Shown here one piece after another: positions 17,615 to 27,152 of a DNA stretch of 64,000 bases. Where the stretch lies: NCBI GenBank assembly GCA_015066565.1, contig SVOB01000001.1, forward strand, positions 248,001 through 312,000. Direction: 5' to 3'. This DNA is from Oscillospiraceae bacterium (GTDB taxonomy: Bacteria; Bacillota; Clostridia; Oscillospirales; Acutalibacteraceae). The translations under genes and the position numbers were made by a program. Below the pieces are notes generated by a model. That model ran no database searches, was not told the origin of the DNA, and worked only from the letters and a program-made list of their open reading frames with translations. Position 1 is the stretch's first letter. Each line of letters begins with the position of its first letter.

Positions 17615-18272
17615 AATTCTTTATCTCCTTAAAAATATCGTTATTAATATCGTCGATTTTTCTCGGGTTTTCACCGTCAGCGCATTTAATAACTATCCAA
17701 CCGAGCTTGTCCGCCGCATAGAGAGCAGACTCGTGGCAGGCGTTAAGGTATTCTACATTCGCTTCGTGAACATCCTTTTTATTCTCGTCGCCCGAGTATC
17801 TTTCAGTCATAAGGCGTTGGGATACGTCGACAGGCATATCGAGGAAGAAAACAAGGTCAGGCTTCGGGATGGCGACTTTAGTATATTCAATATCCTCAAG
17901 CCAAAGAAGATATTCATCCCATTTATCTTTAGGAAGCTTTACCATCTGATGAACAGCATTGGAAGTTGTGTACCTATCAGCTAAAATAACGGTACCTTTA
18001 AGATAATCTTCCTTCCATACCTTAGTGTAATTAGCAAACCTGTCAACAGTATAAAAAAGCGAAGTTGCAAATGTGTTTACATCAGACGGGTCCGAACCGA
18101 ATTCACCGCCTAAATACATTCTTACAAGCGCGCTTGACTCGCTTTCGTAATCAGGCAATTTAATTTGTCTGATTTTTAAACCGGTTTTTTCAATTTTCTC
18201 TTTAATAAGGGCTGTCTGAGTGGATTTTCCGCTTCCGTCAAGCCCCTCAATTACAATCAATTTGCCGTTCAT
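17601..18272 (-). CDS. tmk: thymidylate kinase
   Basis: A 223-residue dTMP kinase making dTDP from dTMP and ATP. P-loop GLDGSGKST at 10-18, DRY motif in VILADRYTTSN near 95-105, and a LID region containing MTERYSGDENKK. The family is usually 205-215 residues, so this is slightly long in the LID and dimer region. It is the first gene of a long minus-strand operon reaching at least to the U32 peptidase, with a good promoter 29 bp upstream. Confidence 0.95.
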   Translation of the reverse strand: MNGKLIVIEGLDGSGKSTQTALIKEKIEKTGLKIRQIKLPDYESESSALVRMYLGGEFGSDPSDVNTFATSLFYTVDRFANYTKVWKEDYLKGTVILADRYTTSNAVHQMVKLPKDKWDEYLLWLEDIEYTKVAIPKPDLVFFLDMPVDVSQRLMTERYSGDENKKDVHEANVEYLNACHESALYAADKLGWIVIKCADGENPRKIDDINNDIFKEIKNFAGI

Positions 18273-18300
18273 ACATACTCACCCATTCTTTTGTCATTAT

Positions 18301-18329
18301 ATTATAACAAATATTATTATATATTTCAA
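18301..18329 (-). promoter_or_regulatory. sigma-A promoter of the tmk operon
   Basis: Minus-strand TTGAAA (18329-18324), 17 bases, TATAAT (18306-18301), 29 bp before the tmk ATG. Confidence 0.75.
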
Positions 18330-18363
18330 TTAAAAGTTTAATAAATGCAATAAGAAAAACATA

Positions 18364-18392
18364 TTGACAACAAGAAACTGTTGTGTTAAAAT
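18364..18392 (+). promoter_or_regulatory. sigma-A promoter of tRNA-Gly
   Basis: TTGACA (18364-18369), 17 bases, TAAAAT (18387-18392); the tRNA begins 24 bp after the -10 box. A near-consensus match, as expected for a stable RNA gene. Confidence 0.8.
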
Positions 18393-18415
18393 AATCGGCG
18401 TTGCAAAAAGAATAC

Positions 18416-18490
18416 GCGGGTGTAGTTCAATGGCTAGAATCCCAGCCTTCCAAGCTGGTCGTGTGGGTTCGATTCCCATCACCCGCTCCA
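18416..18490 (+). tRNA. tRNA-Gly (anticodon UCC)
   Basis: A 75-nt tRNA with a 7-bp acceptor stem (GCGGGTG pairing with CACCCGC), an anticodon stem CCAGC/GCTGG enclosing CTTCCAA with anticodon TCC, the T-loop GTTCGATTC and an encoded CCA end. It decodes GGA and GGG glycine codons. The gene is single, has its own promoter, and ends at a terminator only 6 bp later. Confidence 0.97.
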
Positions 18491-18591
18491 AAAAAGCAGT
18501 TCGTAATATCGAACTGTTTTTTTATTTTTATTGATAATTTAAAGGAATCGAACCCACATAGTCCATCTTTTGCGAAATGAAATGAAGCAAA
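18476..18591 (+). repeat. direct repeat copy 1: tRNA-Gly 3' end, terminator and downstream block
   Basis: About 116 bp starting inside the tRNA T-arm (CCATCACCCGCTCCA), running through the terminator and a downstream segment that ends ATGAAGCAAA. It is repeated at 18650-18767 with a two-base insertion and one substitution, a period of about 174 bp. The downstream part (18544-18558) is an exact 15-nt inverted copy of the tRNA T-arm. Confidence 0.92.
18496..18524 (+). terminator. terminator of tRNA-Gly
   Basis: Stem CAGTTCG / CGAACTG (18497-18503 with 18510-18516), loop TAATAT, then seven T. It sits 6 bp after the encoded CCA. Confidence 0.85.
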
Positions 18592-18649
18592 AGGGACATA
18601 AAATACGAAGATTTGCGAAGCAAATGACCGTAAGCGAAGCGTCGGTTTA

Positions 18650-18767
18650 CCATCACCCGCTCCAGAAAAAAGCAGTTCGTAATATCGAACTGTTTTTTTA
18701 TTTTTATTGATAATTTAAAGGAATCGAACCCATATAGTCCATCTTTTGCGAAATGAAATGAAGCAAA
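18650..18767 (+). repeat. direct repeat copy 2: tRNA-Gly 3' end fragment with terminator
   Basis: A second copy of the block at 18476-18591, including the last 15 nt of the tRNA (CCATCACCCGCTCCA) and an intact copy of the terminator hairpin (stem near 18673-18692). The 58 bp between the copies hold short GCGAAGC-type repeats. No gene lies in 18491-18895. This layout looks like a past tandem duplication or an element that integrated at the tRNA 3' end and was lost. Confidence 0.9.
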
Positions 18768-18777
18768 TAGATAAAAA

Positions 18778-18806
18778 TAAAAACCGTCCTTTCGGGACGG
18801 TTTTTC
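18778..18806. terminator. terminator downstream of clpE
   Basis: Stem AAACCGTCC / GGACGGTTT (18781-18789 with 18795-18803), flanked by A and T runs, so it can act on both strands. It lies about 90 bp after the clpE stop on the minus strand. Confidence 0.85.
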
Positions 18807-18895
18807 TATTTTCTGCAGACTAAAGAATTAATAATTACGGTAAAGAATTAATACTTTAATTTTTTCTTTTAATTCGCTATCCGCAAAAGAATCAT

Positions 18896-21187
18896 TTAAT
18901 CTACACTTACCTTTATTTCATTATCAACGGATTCGAGTGAAACAGAACTGAGAATTCTGTCGCTGTTTTCGACAAGATAATTGGAAACCTTATCTTCGAC
19001 ATTTCTTCTTATAACATTTCTGAGGTCTCTTGCGCCTCTTATATTGCCGTCCATTTTTGAAACAAGGGTTTTGGCAACATTTTCGCCAATATTAAGCTTA
19101 ATTCCCTTATCTTTCAATGCGTCGCCTAACTCGTTAAGCATAAGAGTAGCGATTTGCTCGTAGTTTTCTTCCGTAAGTTCGTTAAAAACTACTATTTCAT
19201 CAACTCTGCCGACAAATTCGGGACGAAGGAACTCATTAAGAGCTTTGATTGATTTTTCAACATTAACTTCTGCCTTATCCTTGGCGAAACCAAGAGCGTT
19301 CTCTTTTCTCTCACTGCCTGCATTGGAGGTCATAATGATAACAGTATTTGAGAAATCGACAGTCCTGCCGTGAGCGTCGCTTGTTTTACCCTCGTCAAGA
19401 ATCTGAAGAAGAATGTTCATTACATCGGGATGCGCTTTCTCAATTTCATCAAAAAGAATTATTGAATAAGGCTTTCTTCTTACCTTTTCGGTAAGCTGTC
19501 CTGCTTCGTCGTAACCGACGTATCCCGGAGGCGAACCGATAATTCGGGAAACGCTGTGTTTCTCCATAAACTCTGACATATCAAGTCTTATAAGAGTTTC
19601 GGGAGTGTCAAAAAGCTCTAACGAAAGGCGTTTAACGAGCTCTGTTTTGCCGACGCCTGTCGGACCGACAAAAATGAACGATGCGGGCTTTCTCTGAGCA
19701 GAAATCTGAACCCTGCTTCTCTTAATAGCCGCCGAAACAAGCTCGACAGCTCTGTCCTGACCGATAACCTTTGCCTTTAATCTGTCCTCAAGTCCGATAA
19801 GACTCTTCAGGTCGCCGTCAAGAACCTTTGACATAGGAATACCTGTCAAAAGATTTATTACAGTTGCAAGGTCATTTTCAGTAACGTTGTTATCGGCAGC
19901 CTTTTCTTTAAGACCCTCGGTTTCTTTATCAAGCGAAATAATCTCGCTTCTGACCTTTGACATAGCTTCATAATCAGGGTTTTCGACCTCTTGTTCAAGC
20001 TCTTCAAGAGTTTGTTCAAGTTCCTGCTTACGCTCAATATGAAGCTCGTAATCGCTAATGGCTTTATTCCTTAAATTAGCGCAGGTACAAGCCTCGTCAA
20101 GCAGGTCAATCGCTTTATCGGGAAGAAATCTGTCAGTTATATATCTTTCCGACAAAGTAACAGCCTTATAGACAAGGTTATCGCTGATTGATACCTTATG
20201 AAAGTCCTCATAATAGCTCTTGATACCGAGAAGCATTTTATAGGTGTCGTCAATTGAAGGCTCTTCAACCTTAACGGGCTGAAAACGTCTTTCAAGCGCG
20301 GCGTCCTTTTCAATATGTTTACGGTATTCATTGAAGGTAGTAGCGCCGATAACCTGTATTTCACCTCTTGACAGAGCAGGCTTAAGGATATTGGCGGCGT
20401 TCATACTGCCTTCGGCGTCACCCGTTCCGACAAGATTATGAACCTCATCAATAAACAGAATGATATTGCCTGCTTCCTTAACCTCGTCTACAAGCGATTT
20501 AATTCTGCTTTCAAACTGTCCTCTGAACTGAGTGCCCGCTACAAGCGCAGTCAGGTCAAGAAGCTGAATTTCCTTATTGGCAAGCTTTGCGGGAACATCG
20601 CCTGCGGCTATTTTAAGCGCAAGACCCTCGGCGATAGCGGTTTTACCGACACCGGGTTCACCTATAAAGCAGGGATTATTTTTAGTACGGCGACAGAGAA
20701 TCTGAATTGTTCTTTTGATTTCTTCATCTCTTCCGATAATTCGGTCAAGCTTACCATCTCTGGCGTTCTGGGTTAAATCGGTGCAGAAAAGATTTATAGA
20801 CTTTCTTTTCTTTTCGTTTTTCTGCTTAGGCTTTTTGACCTTTTCCTTGGTTTCGCCCGACTTGTTCTCCTCGCCGTTGTTCTGAGCGTTAGGCTGGCCG
20901 AACATACCCTGCATATTCTGCAAAAAAGGAAATGTTCCGGCTCCGCCGGGTTCAAACATTTCGTCCATATCGCCGTTTTCGTAAAGCTCTTCAATCTGTT
21001 CGGAAACGCTTTGCATTTCTTCTTCGGAAATGCCCATATTTTCCATAATCTGCTTTACCGGACCGATATTCAATTCCATCGCACATTTAACACAAAGCCC
21101 CTCATTAGCCGTTTTATCTCCATCGACTCTTGTTATAAAAAATACCGCAGGGTACTTTTTACACCTTGTGCAAATCATTTGTTTCAT
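18896..21187 (-). CDS. clpE: ClpE-type AAA+ unfoldase
   Basis: A 763-residue Hsp100 unfoldase. The N-terminus is a zinc finger with Cys6, Cys9, Cys32 and Cys35, which defines ClpE rather than ClpC (whose N-domain is a double helical repeat). A charged linker (100-130) leads to AAA module 1 with GEPGVGKT (176-183) and ILFIDE (243-248), a coiled-coil M domain (about 375-430, [12 protein letters not shown]), and AAA module 2 with GPTGVGKT (508-515). An LGF tripeptide in ENALGFAKD may be the ClpP-docking loop. It probably feeds ClpP, which is not in the window. It is the last gene of the pgsA operon, 3 bp after pgsA; no CtsR-McsA-McsB genes are adjacent. Confidence 0.92.
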   Translation of the reverse strand: MKQMICTRCKKYPAVFFITRVDGDKTANEGLCVKCAMELNIGPVKQIMENMGISEEEMQSVSEQIEELYENGDMDEMFEPGGAGTFPFLQNMQGMFGQPNAQNNGEENKSGETKEKVKKPKQKNEKKRKSINLFCTDLTQNARDGKLDRIIGRDEEIKRTIQILCRRTKNNPCFIGEPGVGKTAIAEGLALKIAAGDVPAKLANKEIQLLDLTALVAGTQFRGQFESRIKSLVDEVKEAGNIILFIDEVHNLVGTGDAEGSMNAANILKPALSRGEIQVIGATTFNEYRKHIEKDAALERRFQPVKVEEPSIDDTYKMLLGIKSYYEDFHKVSISDNLVYKAVTLSERYITDRFLPDKAIDLLDEACTCANLRNKAISDYELHIERKQELEQTLEELEQEVENPDYEAMSKVRSEIISLDKETEGLKEKAADNNVTENDLATVINLLTGIPMSKVLDGDLKSLIGLEDRLKAKVIGQDRAVELVSAAIKRSRVQISAQRKPASFIFVGPTGVGKTELVKRLSLELFDTPETLIRLDMSEFMEKHSVSRIIGSPPGYVGYDEAGQLTEKVRRKPYSIILFDEIEKAHPDVMNILLQILDEGKTSDAHGRTVDFSNTVIIMTSNAGSERKENALGFAKDKAEVNVEKSIKALNEFLRPEFVGRVDEIVVFNELTEENYEQIATLMLNELGDALKDKGIKLNIGENVAKTLVSKMDGNIRGARDLRNVIRRNVEDKVSNYLVENSDRILSSVSLESVDNEIKVSVD

Positions 21188-21190
21188 AAA

Positions 21191-21835
21191 TCAGTTTTCC
21201 TTTGTCTGAGTTTTTTCTTTTTTGCTGAATCTTTCCTGAACCTGTCTGTGAGTTTCGGGCATATAGCTGCAGAATGCAACAACAGTCATAATTGCAGAAA
21301 TGACAACGAGCGAAACAGTAAGCCAGTCAGGCATTACAAAGTTGATTCCGAGTTTTGACATAAGTCCGATTTCGGGACCGAAAGCGATAATAATAATCAT
21401 CGCCGCATAGAACACAAAAGTTGCTACCTTACCGTATATTTCGGCTGCGCCGGGTCTGATACCGAAAATGAGCATCAGAAGTCCGCCGATAACCATTATT
21501 CCCTCTTTGATGAGGAATACAAGGAATACCCAACCGAAAGCCTGCATAATTGAATTTGAACAGTGTCTGAATTCAATAAAGAGAAGAACGGCAATTGTAA
21601 TCTGAGTAAGCTTGTCGGCAACAGGGTCAAGAAGCTTTCCCAAATTACTGACCTGATTGAACTTTCTTGCAATTTTACCGTCTGCAAAATCGGAAATACC
21701 GGAAAGAGCAAGCAAAACAAGAGCGATTATAACTTCGTTCTTAAGATAGAAATAAGCAAAGAACGGAATTAAAACAATTCTTATAAATGAAATAAGGTTG
21801 GGAACTGTAAGACAACCTTTAAATAAATCCTTCAT
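21191..21835 (-). CDS. pgsA: CDP-diacylglycerol-glycerol-3-phosphate 3-phosphatidyltransferase
   Basis: A 214-residue integral membrane enzyme making phosphatidylglycerol phosphate, the committed step to PG and cardiolipin. The CDP-alcohol phosphotransferase motif is complete: D49, D52-G53, A56-R57, G66, D70 and D74. About six membrane helices are visible. Its C-terminal tail is charged (KKEKTQTKEN). It stands between cvpA (12 bp upstream) and clpE (3 bp downstream). Confidence 0.94.
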   Translation of the reverse strand: MKDLFKGCLTVPNLISFIRIVLIPFFAYFYLKNEVIIALVLLALSGISDFADGKIARKFNQVSNLGKLLDPVADKLTQITIAVLLFIEFRHCSNSIMQAFGWVFLVFLIKEGIMVIGGLLMLIFGIRPGAAEIYGKVATFVFYAAMIIIIAFGPEIGLMSKLGINFVMPDWLTVSLVVISAIMTVVAFCSYMPETHRQVQERFSKKEKTQTKEN

Positions 21836-21847
21836 ATGTACCTGTCC

Positions 21848-22570
21848 TTAAAACATATTTTTGAGACCCTCAATTACAGGGTTATTATTAATCATAAAGT
21901 TGAAAACCTGTGATTTCGAAAGCATTTCGCCAAATCCGGACGACGAACTTGCATTTGAGTAGAATATAAGCTGAAGCATAGCGCACACAACGTATACCAC
22001 AACAAGTCCCTTCGCTATGCCGAATATTCCGCCCAAAAGTTTATCGGTTGAGAAGCCGTCATCCTCATTCGCCTTGGAAATCATAGCGGCAAACAGCCTG
22101 AGAAGGAAAATAAGAACGGCCGCTAAAATGATAAACGATACCGCTTGAGTAGCAGGAAGAACAATAGGCTCAACTATCTTTTCAACTATAGCTTCTGTCG
22201 CGTCAATTGAAGTAAAGTTATCCTTCTTAATCTTTGCGAGAATGTTGTTGTCTGTTAAACCGGTACCGTTTGCAATTTTCTTTGCAAATTCAGGAATGTT
22301 TTCAAAAACAATCTGCGCTCCCTGGTCCTTAGTAACAGTATGGTTATCAAAGTTGATTTCATTGATAGCGTTTTCAATGTGGTTTTCAACATTGCTCTTA
22401 ATAAAGCTGTTATAGAACATGCTTCCGACAGGCTTCGCAAGAAACGAAGCGAGAATAATAGCCAGAACAAAGGCAACAACTTCAAGAATTGTTCTCATAA
22501 ATCCGCGCTTGTAAGAGAATATTGCGAATACTACAATGATAGCCAAAAAAAGAATATCAATTACTGACAT
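21848..22570 (-). CDS. CvpA family membrane protein
   Basis: A 240-residue protein with four likely membrane helices (about 5-20, 27-50, 140-165 and 185-210), matching the CvpA family named for colicin V production but found in most bacteria and linked to envelope homeostasis. The N-terminal pattern IDILFLAIIVVFAIFSYKRGFMRTILEV is characteristic. A non-hydrophobic loop (55-130) probably faces outward. Function in this organism is unknown. It sits between the DUF5711-like gene and pgsA. Confidence 0.85.
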   Translation of the reverse strand: MSVIDILFLAIIVVFAIFSYKRGFMRTILEVVAFVLAIILASFLAKPVGSMFYNSFIKSNVENHIENAINEINFDNHTVTKDQGAQIVFENIPEFAKKIANGTGLTDNNILAKIKKDNFTSIDATEAIVEKIVEPIVLPATQAVSFIILAAVLIFLLRLFAAMISKANEDDGFSTDKLLGGIFGIAKGLVVVYVVCAMLQLIFYSNASSSSGFGEMLSKSQVFNFMINNNPVIEGLKNMF

Positions 22571-22617
22571 ATAAAAAACCTCCGTTTAATTATTAATGAA
22601 TTAAGAATTAAATCCCT

Positions 22618-23853
22618 TTAGTTTTTAATCACCTCTTCATCCGTTTTTTCAACTGTTTTTACACTTCTTTCGTCAGAATTACCCCTGACGGAATATTTAT
22701 TGATACTGTTTGAATACAGGACGTATACATCCGACCCGTTCAAACAACAGCTAACACAGTCATTGTCGACAGTTTTTTCACCTGAAACCCTGCCGTACAA
22801 ATCGTAACATATCAGTTTATCGTCCGACAAAAATGAAATATGTTTGCCGTCCGAATACATTGATTTGATATGGAAATCAATATCGGTGCTTGAAATCTCT
22901 TTGCCGGAGCTGCTGTAAACCTTCAGAATATTCGAATAACTACTTGAATACTTTGAAAGAACAATGGCAGTTATATTGTTGTCACTGACAAAAAATCTTG
23001 AAACGGTATTAAGTGAAACATCGACGTCGTTTCTTTCACCCTTTTCGTTAATGAACGAAACAACGTTATCACCGATAACAACAAGCTTTTTTCCGGAAAG
23101 AATTTCGACCTTCGCAACCGCAGAGCCCGTGAATTCAATATGTCTTATTGCATCCTTATAGTTAATATCGAAAAGAAAAACATCAGAAACAACGTCGCCG
23201 CTGTCTGCGCCGATAACACCGACTGCAATATACCTGCCGTTTTCGGAAATATCAACGCTTACAATCTGCTGTTTAGCGCAAACCCAGGAAAAAACCTCGT
23301 TCTTTTTACTGTCAAAAACACATAGCATCGAAGCGCCGCTGTCACTTTTTGAAGCGATTGCAACAGAACCGTTTTTTGCAATATCACCCGTAAGCAAATC
23401 GAAGCCGTATTCCATTTCGTAAAGCAGTTTACCCGAAGTCTGAACTCTGAAAAGCCTTGCGCCTTCGTCAATGATAAGCGAGCGTCCGCCGTAAGTATAG
23501 ATAAGCGGCGAAGAATAGTTATGCTGTAAATCGCTTATCTGCTTTCCGGTTGAGTCAATCATCTTAACTCCGGTATCACTGAGCAAAACGACGTCAGAAT
23601 AACTCATACCCATATTTTCGACATCATTCGACGAAACCGAATACGGAAAACCGTTGTTGCCGAAAACTCCGTCAGCAAGATTGCTTAAGCCCCTTCCGAG
23701 TCCGAGCGGTGAAAAATGACCTATTTTATATGCCGCAACTGAAAGAACGATTAATACCGCAAAAACTATAGCAAAAGCGCTGATAACAGTTTTTAAATTA
23801 ATATTCTTAAGGTTTATTTTCTTTTTTTTGCTTCTCTTTTTCAAATTAACCAC
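22618..23853 (-). CDS. DUF5711-like membrane-anchored beta-propeller protein
   Basis: A 411-residue protein with a very basic N-terminus (KKRSKKKKINLKN), one membrane helix (about 25-47) and an external domain with repeating beta-strand units such as YSDVVLLSDTGVKMID, ISENGRYIAVGVIG and SDGKHISFLSDDKLICYD, which look like propeller blades. I believe this is the clostridial DUF5711 family, whose function is unknown. Six or seven weak repeats can be followed by eye. It starts 2 bp after truA and precedes cvpA by 47 bp. Its position among envelope genes suggests a cell-surface role, but this is inference. Confidence 0.7.
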   Translation of the reverse strand: MVNLKKRSKKKKINLKNINLKTVISAFAIVFAVLIVLSVAAYKIGHFSPLGLGRGLSNLADGVFGNNGFPYSVSSNDVENMGMSYSDVVLLSDTGVKMIDSTGKQISDLQHNYSSPLIYTYGGRSLIIDEGARLFRVQTSGKLLYEMEYGFDLLTGDIAKNGSVAIASKSDSGASMLCVFDSKKNEVFSWVCAKQQIVSVDISENGRYIAVGVIGADSGDVVSDVFLFDINYKDAIRHIEFTGSAVAKVEILSGKKLVVIGDNVVSFINEKGERNDVDVSLNTVSRFFVSDNNITAIVLSKYSSSYSNILKVYSSSGKEISSTDIDFHIKSMYSDGKHISFLSDDKLICYDLYGRVSGEKTVDNDCVSCCLNGSDVYVLYSNSINKYSVRGNSDERSVKTVEKTDEEVIKN

Positions 23854-23855
23854 CT

Positions 23856-24593
23856 TTAATAAATGACATTATTAAGATACAGTCCGCAGGCAGGTGCGGT
23901 CAAGCCAGCATTATTCCTGTCTTTTGATAGAATAATATCCCTGATTGTGTCCTCGGGGATTTTACCCGAAGAAATATCAAGTAAGGTGCCGACCATAATT
24001 CGCACCATATTATATAAAAAGCCGTCAGCCGAAACGGTGAACTCAATTATATCGCCGTTTCTTGTAACCGAAGCGTTTTTAACATTTCTTACCGTGTCTT
24101 CGACACTGCTTCCCGCATTACAGAAGGAAGAAAAATCAAATTTCCCGATATACTGCTTTGCCTGAAGATTGAGAAAAGCCTCATCCAGCTTATAAGGATA
24201 AAGGAAAGCACGGTTTGAATAAAAGGGATTTCTTATCTTCGAATTGAGAATGAGATATTTATATTCCTTTTCTTTGCAGTCGTATCTTGCGTGAAAGTTT
24301 TCATTCACTTCAACGCAGTCTTTTACGCTAATATCATCGGGAAGCATAGCGTTAAAAGCGGAAACAAATTTTTCACACGGAATAACGCTGTCTGTTTTCA
24401 TATTAAAGCAATACATATTTGCGTGAACGCCCGCGTCAGTTCGACTGCAACCGACTATATTCTCCCTTTTTTGAAGAATTTTCTCAACTGCGTCCTGAAC
24501 GGTCTGCTGGACGGTAACGGCGTTATTCTGTACCTGCCAGCCGTGATAATTAGTCCCGCAATAGGAAATAGTAAACAGTAAATTTCTCATCAC
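23856..24593 (-). CDS. truA: tRNA pseudouridine(38-40) synthase
   Basis: A 245-residue TruA, which makes pseudouridine at positions 38-40 in the anticodon stem of many tRNAs. The catalytic motif GCSRTDAGVHA holds the nucleophile Asp (near 53). Also seen are FHARYDCKEKEYKY and the C-terminal FLYNMVRIMVGTLL. Length is standard. Overlaps ecfT by 4 bp, the classic ecfA1-ecfA2-ecfT-truA arrangement of Firmicutes. Confidence 0.96.
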   Translation of the reverse strand: MMRNLLFTISYCGTNYHGWQVQNNAVTVQQTVQDAVEKILQKRENIVGCSRTDAGVHANMYCFNMKTDSVIPCEKFVSAFNAMLPDDISVKDCVEVNENFHARYDCKEKEYKYLILNSKIRNPFYSNRAFLYPYKLDEAFLNLQAKQYIGKFDFSSFCNAGSSVEDTVRNVKNASVTRNGDIIEFTVSADGFLYNMVRIMVGTLLDISSGKIPEDTIRDIILSKDRNNAGLTAPACGLYLNNVIY

Positions 24594-25405
24594 AACACCG
24601 ATTTAAAATAAATATTAAGCATTATTATTGCAAAAATCAGAACTGCCATAAACAAAAGCGCCAGGACGTCAAAGAGTTTTATCTTCATTTCACGAAGCCT
24701 TGTTCTCCCCTCGCCGCCTTTATAGCAACGGCACTCCATTGAGAAAGAGAGCTCATAAGCTCTTCTGAACGAATTTACAAAAAGCGGAACAATAATAGTC
24801 ATAAGAGCTTTTGCTCTTTTAACAAGTCCTCCCTCGTCAAAGACAGCGCCTCTTGCCTTCTGAGCTGACATTATTTTATCGATTTCCTCAATCAGAATCG
24901 GAATAAACCTCAAGGCGATTGTCATCATCATCGCAAGAACGTGAACGTCAATTTTAAGCTTATTAAGAGGTGAAAAAAGCCTTTCAACTGCGTCGGTAAG
25001 AATTGTCGGCGAGGTAGTATAAGTGAGCATTGAGCCTGAAATAATAAGCAGAATAATGCGTATTGACGTGAACGCCGCAAGGGTTAGACCCTTTGAAGTA
25101 ATATGAATAAATCTCCATTCAAAGAGCATATCGCCCTGTTTATTGTAAAAAATCTGAAGAAACGAAGTTACTATAATTATAACTACAATTGCTTTAAGAC
25201 TTTTAAAAATTGTTTTCGGAGAAATCTGGGAAACAGCAACAGTTAAAAACAATATAAAAGTAACAAGCCCCAATGACCAGAAATTTTTACAAAGAAAGAT
25301 AGAAACAATGAATACAAAGGTTAAAATAAGTTTTATTCTCGCGTCAAGCTTGTGAACAAGCGAATTTCCCGGGAAATACTGACCGATAGTGATTTCTTTA
25401 ATCAA
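24590..25405 (-). CDS. ecfT: energy-coupling factor transporter, transmembrane subunit EcfT
   Basis: A 271-residue integral membrane protein that couples the two EcfA ATPases to interchangeable vitamin-binding S components. It begins with the family pattern QYFPGNSLVHKLDARIKLI, has five or six membrane helices, and carries the two coupling helices with the AKARGA-like motif (here SAQKARGA) and a second Arg motif near RRAYELSFSMECRCYKGG. It overlaps ecfA2 by 8 bp. No S component lies adjacent, as is normal for group II ECF systems. Confidence 0.95.
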   Translation of the reverse strand: MIKEITIGQYFPGNSLVHKLDARIKLILTFVFIVSIFLCKNFWSLGLVTFILFLTVAVSQISPKTIFKSLKAIVVIIIVTSFLQIFYNKQGDMLFEWRFIHITSKGLTLAAFTSIRIILLIISGSMLTYTTSPTILTDAVERLFSPLNKLKIDVHVLAMMMTIALRFIPILIEEIDKIMSAQKARGAVFDEGGLVKRAKALMTIIVPLFVNSFRRAYELSFSMECRCYKGGEGRTRLREMKIKLFDVLALLFMAVLIFAIIMLNIYFKSVL

Positions 25406-26267
25406 GCTGCATCCCCCTTCCCTTTATAAGACGGAGGATTTCTTCCTTTGCGGCTTCAACAGTAAAAATATCTGTTCTTACATTAAAACCGCGCTTTTTC
25501 AGACCTAACATAACCTTAGTAACCTGCGGAACGCCAAGTCCCAAAGAATCAAGCTTTTCCGAATCCGCAAAAACATTTTCCACAGTGTCAAAAAGTTCAA
25601 CCTTACCCTTTTTCATAACGAGAACTCTGTCGCAATATCTTGCAACGTCATCCATACTGTGTGAAATCATTATTACGGTTTTACCGGTAGTTTCACGGTA
25701 ATTTTCAACCATATTTATAACAGTCTGTCTGCCTATCGGGTCAAGCCCCGCCGTAGGCTCGTCAAGAATAAGCACCTCAGGTTCGAGAGCAATAACGCCC
25801 GCTATAGCCGCCCTGCGTTTCATTCCGCCCGAAAGTTCAAAGGGCGATTTTTCAAGATTTTCTTCACTTAGTCCGACTATTTCAGCCGCATTTTTAACTC
25901 TTTTATCAATTTCCTCGGTATTTAATCCCATATTCTTCGGACCGAAAGCAATATCGCGGTAAACCGTGCTTTCAAAAAGCTGATATTCGGGATACTGAAA
26001 ACAAAGACCTACTTTAAAACGCGCGTTACGGACTGTTTTCTTGTTTTCCCATACATCCTGACCGTCAACATAAACCTTGCCGCTATATGGCTTAAAAAGC
26101 CCGTTAAGATGTTGAACAAGAGTGCTTTTACCGCTACCCGTATGACCGATAATGCCAATCATTTCGCCTTTTTCAATTGAAATGGAAACATTATCGAGCG
26201 CCTTTTTTTCAAAGGGAGTCCCGATTCCGTATATATATGTTAAATTTTCTGTTTCAATTATCGGCAT
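25398..26267 (-). CDS. ecfA2: energy-coupling factor transporter ATPase EcfA2
   Basis: A 289-residue ABC ATPase. Walker A GHTGSGKST near 40-48, signature LSGGMKRR, Walker B VLILDEPTAGLDP and a switch His in MISHSMDD. The leading residues ENLTYIYGIGTPFEKKAL match the EcfA2 pattern. The C-terminal 60 residues form the EcfA dimerisation extension. Lies 12 bp after ecfA1. Confidence 0.95.
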   Translation of the reverse strand: MPIIETENLTYIYGIGTPFEKKALDNVSISIEKGEMIGIIGHTGSGKSTLVQHLNGLFKPYSGKVYVDGQDVWENKKTVRNARFKVGLCFQYPEYQLFESTVYRDIAFGPKNMGLNTEEIDKRVKNAAEIVGLSEENLEKSPFELSGGMKRRAAIAGVIALEPEVLILDEPTAGLDPIGRQTVINMVENYRETTGKTVIMISHSMDDVARYCDRVLVMKKGKVELFDTVENVFADSEKLDSLGLGVPQVTKVMLGLKKRGFNVRTDIFTVEAAKEEILRLIKGRGMQLD

Positions 26268-26279
26268 TATCTGTCTTCC

Positions 26280-27134
26280 TTATTTTACCAAATCAACAAT
26301 ACTGTTAACAAATTCGTCAACCGTGAGAGTATCCGAGGGAATTTCGATACCTTCTTTTTCAATTTCAAGCGCAAGAGAAACGGTAGCGGGAACGTCAAGA
26401 CCGATTTCTCTTATTTTTTTACTGTCGGAAAAAACCTCTTTGGGCGTTCCGTCCAAAATAACCTGCGCTTTATCCATTACTATAATTCTGTCGGCTTCGA
26501 CAGCTTCTTCCATAAAATGAGTAATAAAGACAATAGTTATCCCGAGTTCTTTATTGAACTTTTTAACGGTATTCATAACCTCACGTCTTCCGACGGGGTC
26601 AAGCATTGCCGTAGGCTCGTCAAGGACTATGCAGTCAGGTTGCATAGCGAGAATGCCCGCAATTGCAACCCTTTGCTTCTGACCGCCCGAGAGCTTATGG
26701 GTTTCGTGCTCACGGTAATCGTACATATCAACTGCTTTTAAGGCTTCGTCAACCCGTTTTCTGATTTCTTCACGGGGTATGCCGAGATTTTCAGGCCCGA
26801 AAGCGACATCCTCTTCAACGATTGAAGCGACAATCTGATTATCGGGATTCTGAAAAACAACGCCGACTCTCTGACGGATATCGTATATTGTTTCTTCATT
26901 TGAAGATTCGATTCCGCAAACATAAACCTTACCCTCAGTAGGGATAAGAATTGAATTTGTAAGCTTTGCGAGAGTGCTTTTACCGCAGCCGTTGTGACCG
27001 AGTACGGCAACCATTTCCCCCGCTTTAATATCAAAGCTTACATTCTTTACAGCATAATCGTTTACGACGTTTTCTTCGTCCGATTCATAGCGGTAAAAAA
27101 CATTATCAAATTTTAATGAAAAATCTTTATTCAT
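26280..27134 (-). CDS. ecfA1: energy-coupling factor transporter ATPase EcfA1
   Basis: A 284-residue ABC ATPase, partner of EcfA2. Walker [11 protein letters not shown]-loop [12 protein letters not shown] (the ECF-specific form), signature LSGGQKQR and Walker [14 protein letters not shown]. It is the first of the ECF genes and follows the methyltransferase gene by 18 bp. Together with EcfA2 and EcfT it forms the shared energising module for vitamin uptake. Confidence 0.95.
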   Translation of the reverse strand: MNKDFSLKFDNVFYRYESDEENVVNDYAVKNVSFDIKAGEMVAVLGHNGCGKSTLAKLTNSILIPTEGKVYVCGIESSNEETIYDIRQRVGVVFQNPDNQIVASIVEEDVAFGPENLGIPREEIRKRVDEALKAVDMYDYREHETHKLSGGQKQRVAIAGILAMQPDCIVLDEPTAMLDPVGRREVMNTVKKFNKELGITIVFITHFMEEAVEADRIIVMDKAQVILDGTPKEVFSDSKKIREIGLDVPATVSLALEIEKEGIEIPSDTLTVDEFVNSIVDLVK

Positions 27135-27152
27135 TAAAACAAATCTCCGTTT

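Noticed and set aside
18476..18767. CRISPR array or second tRNA gene.
   Set aside because: Only two copies without spacers; the second copy holds only the last 15 nt of a tRNA.
23856..27134. A vitamin riboswitch or S component beside the ECF genes.
   Set aside because: All gaps are 0-18 bp and no S-component protein is adjacent; the module is a shared group II type.
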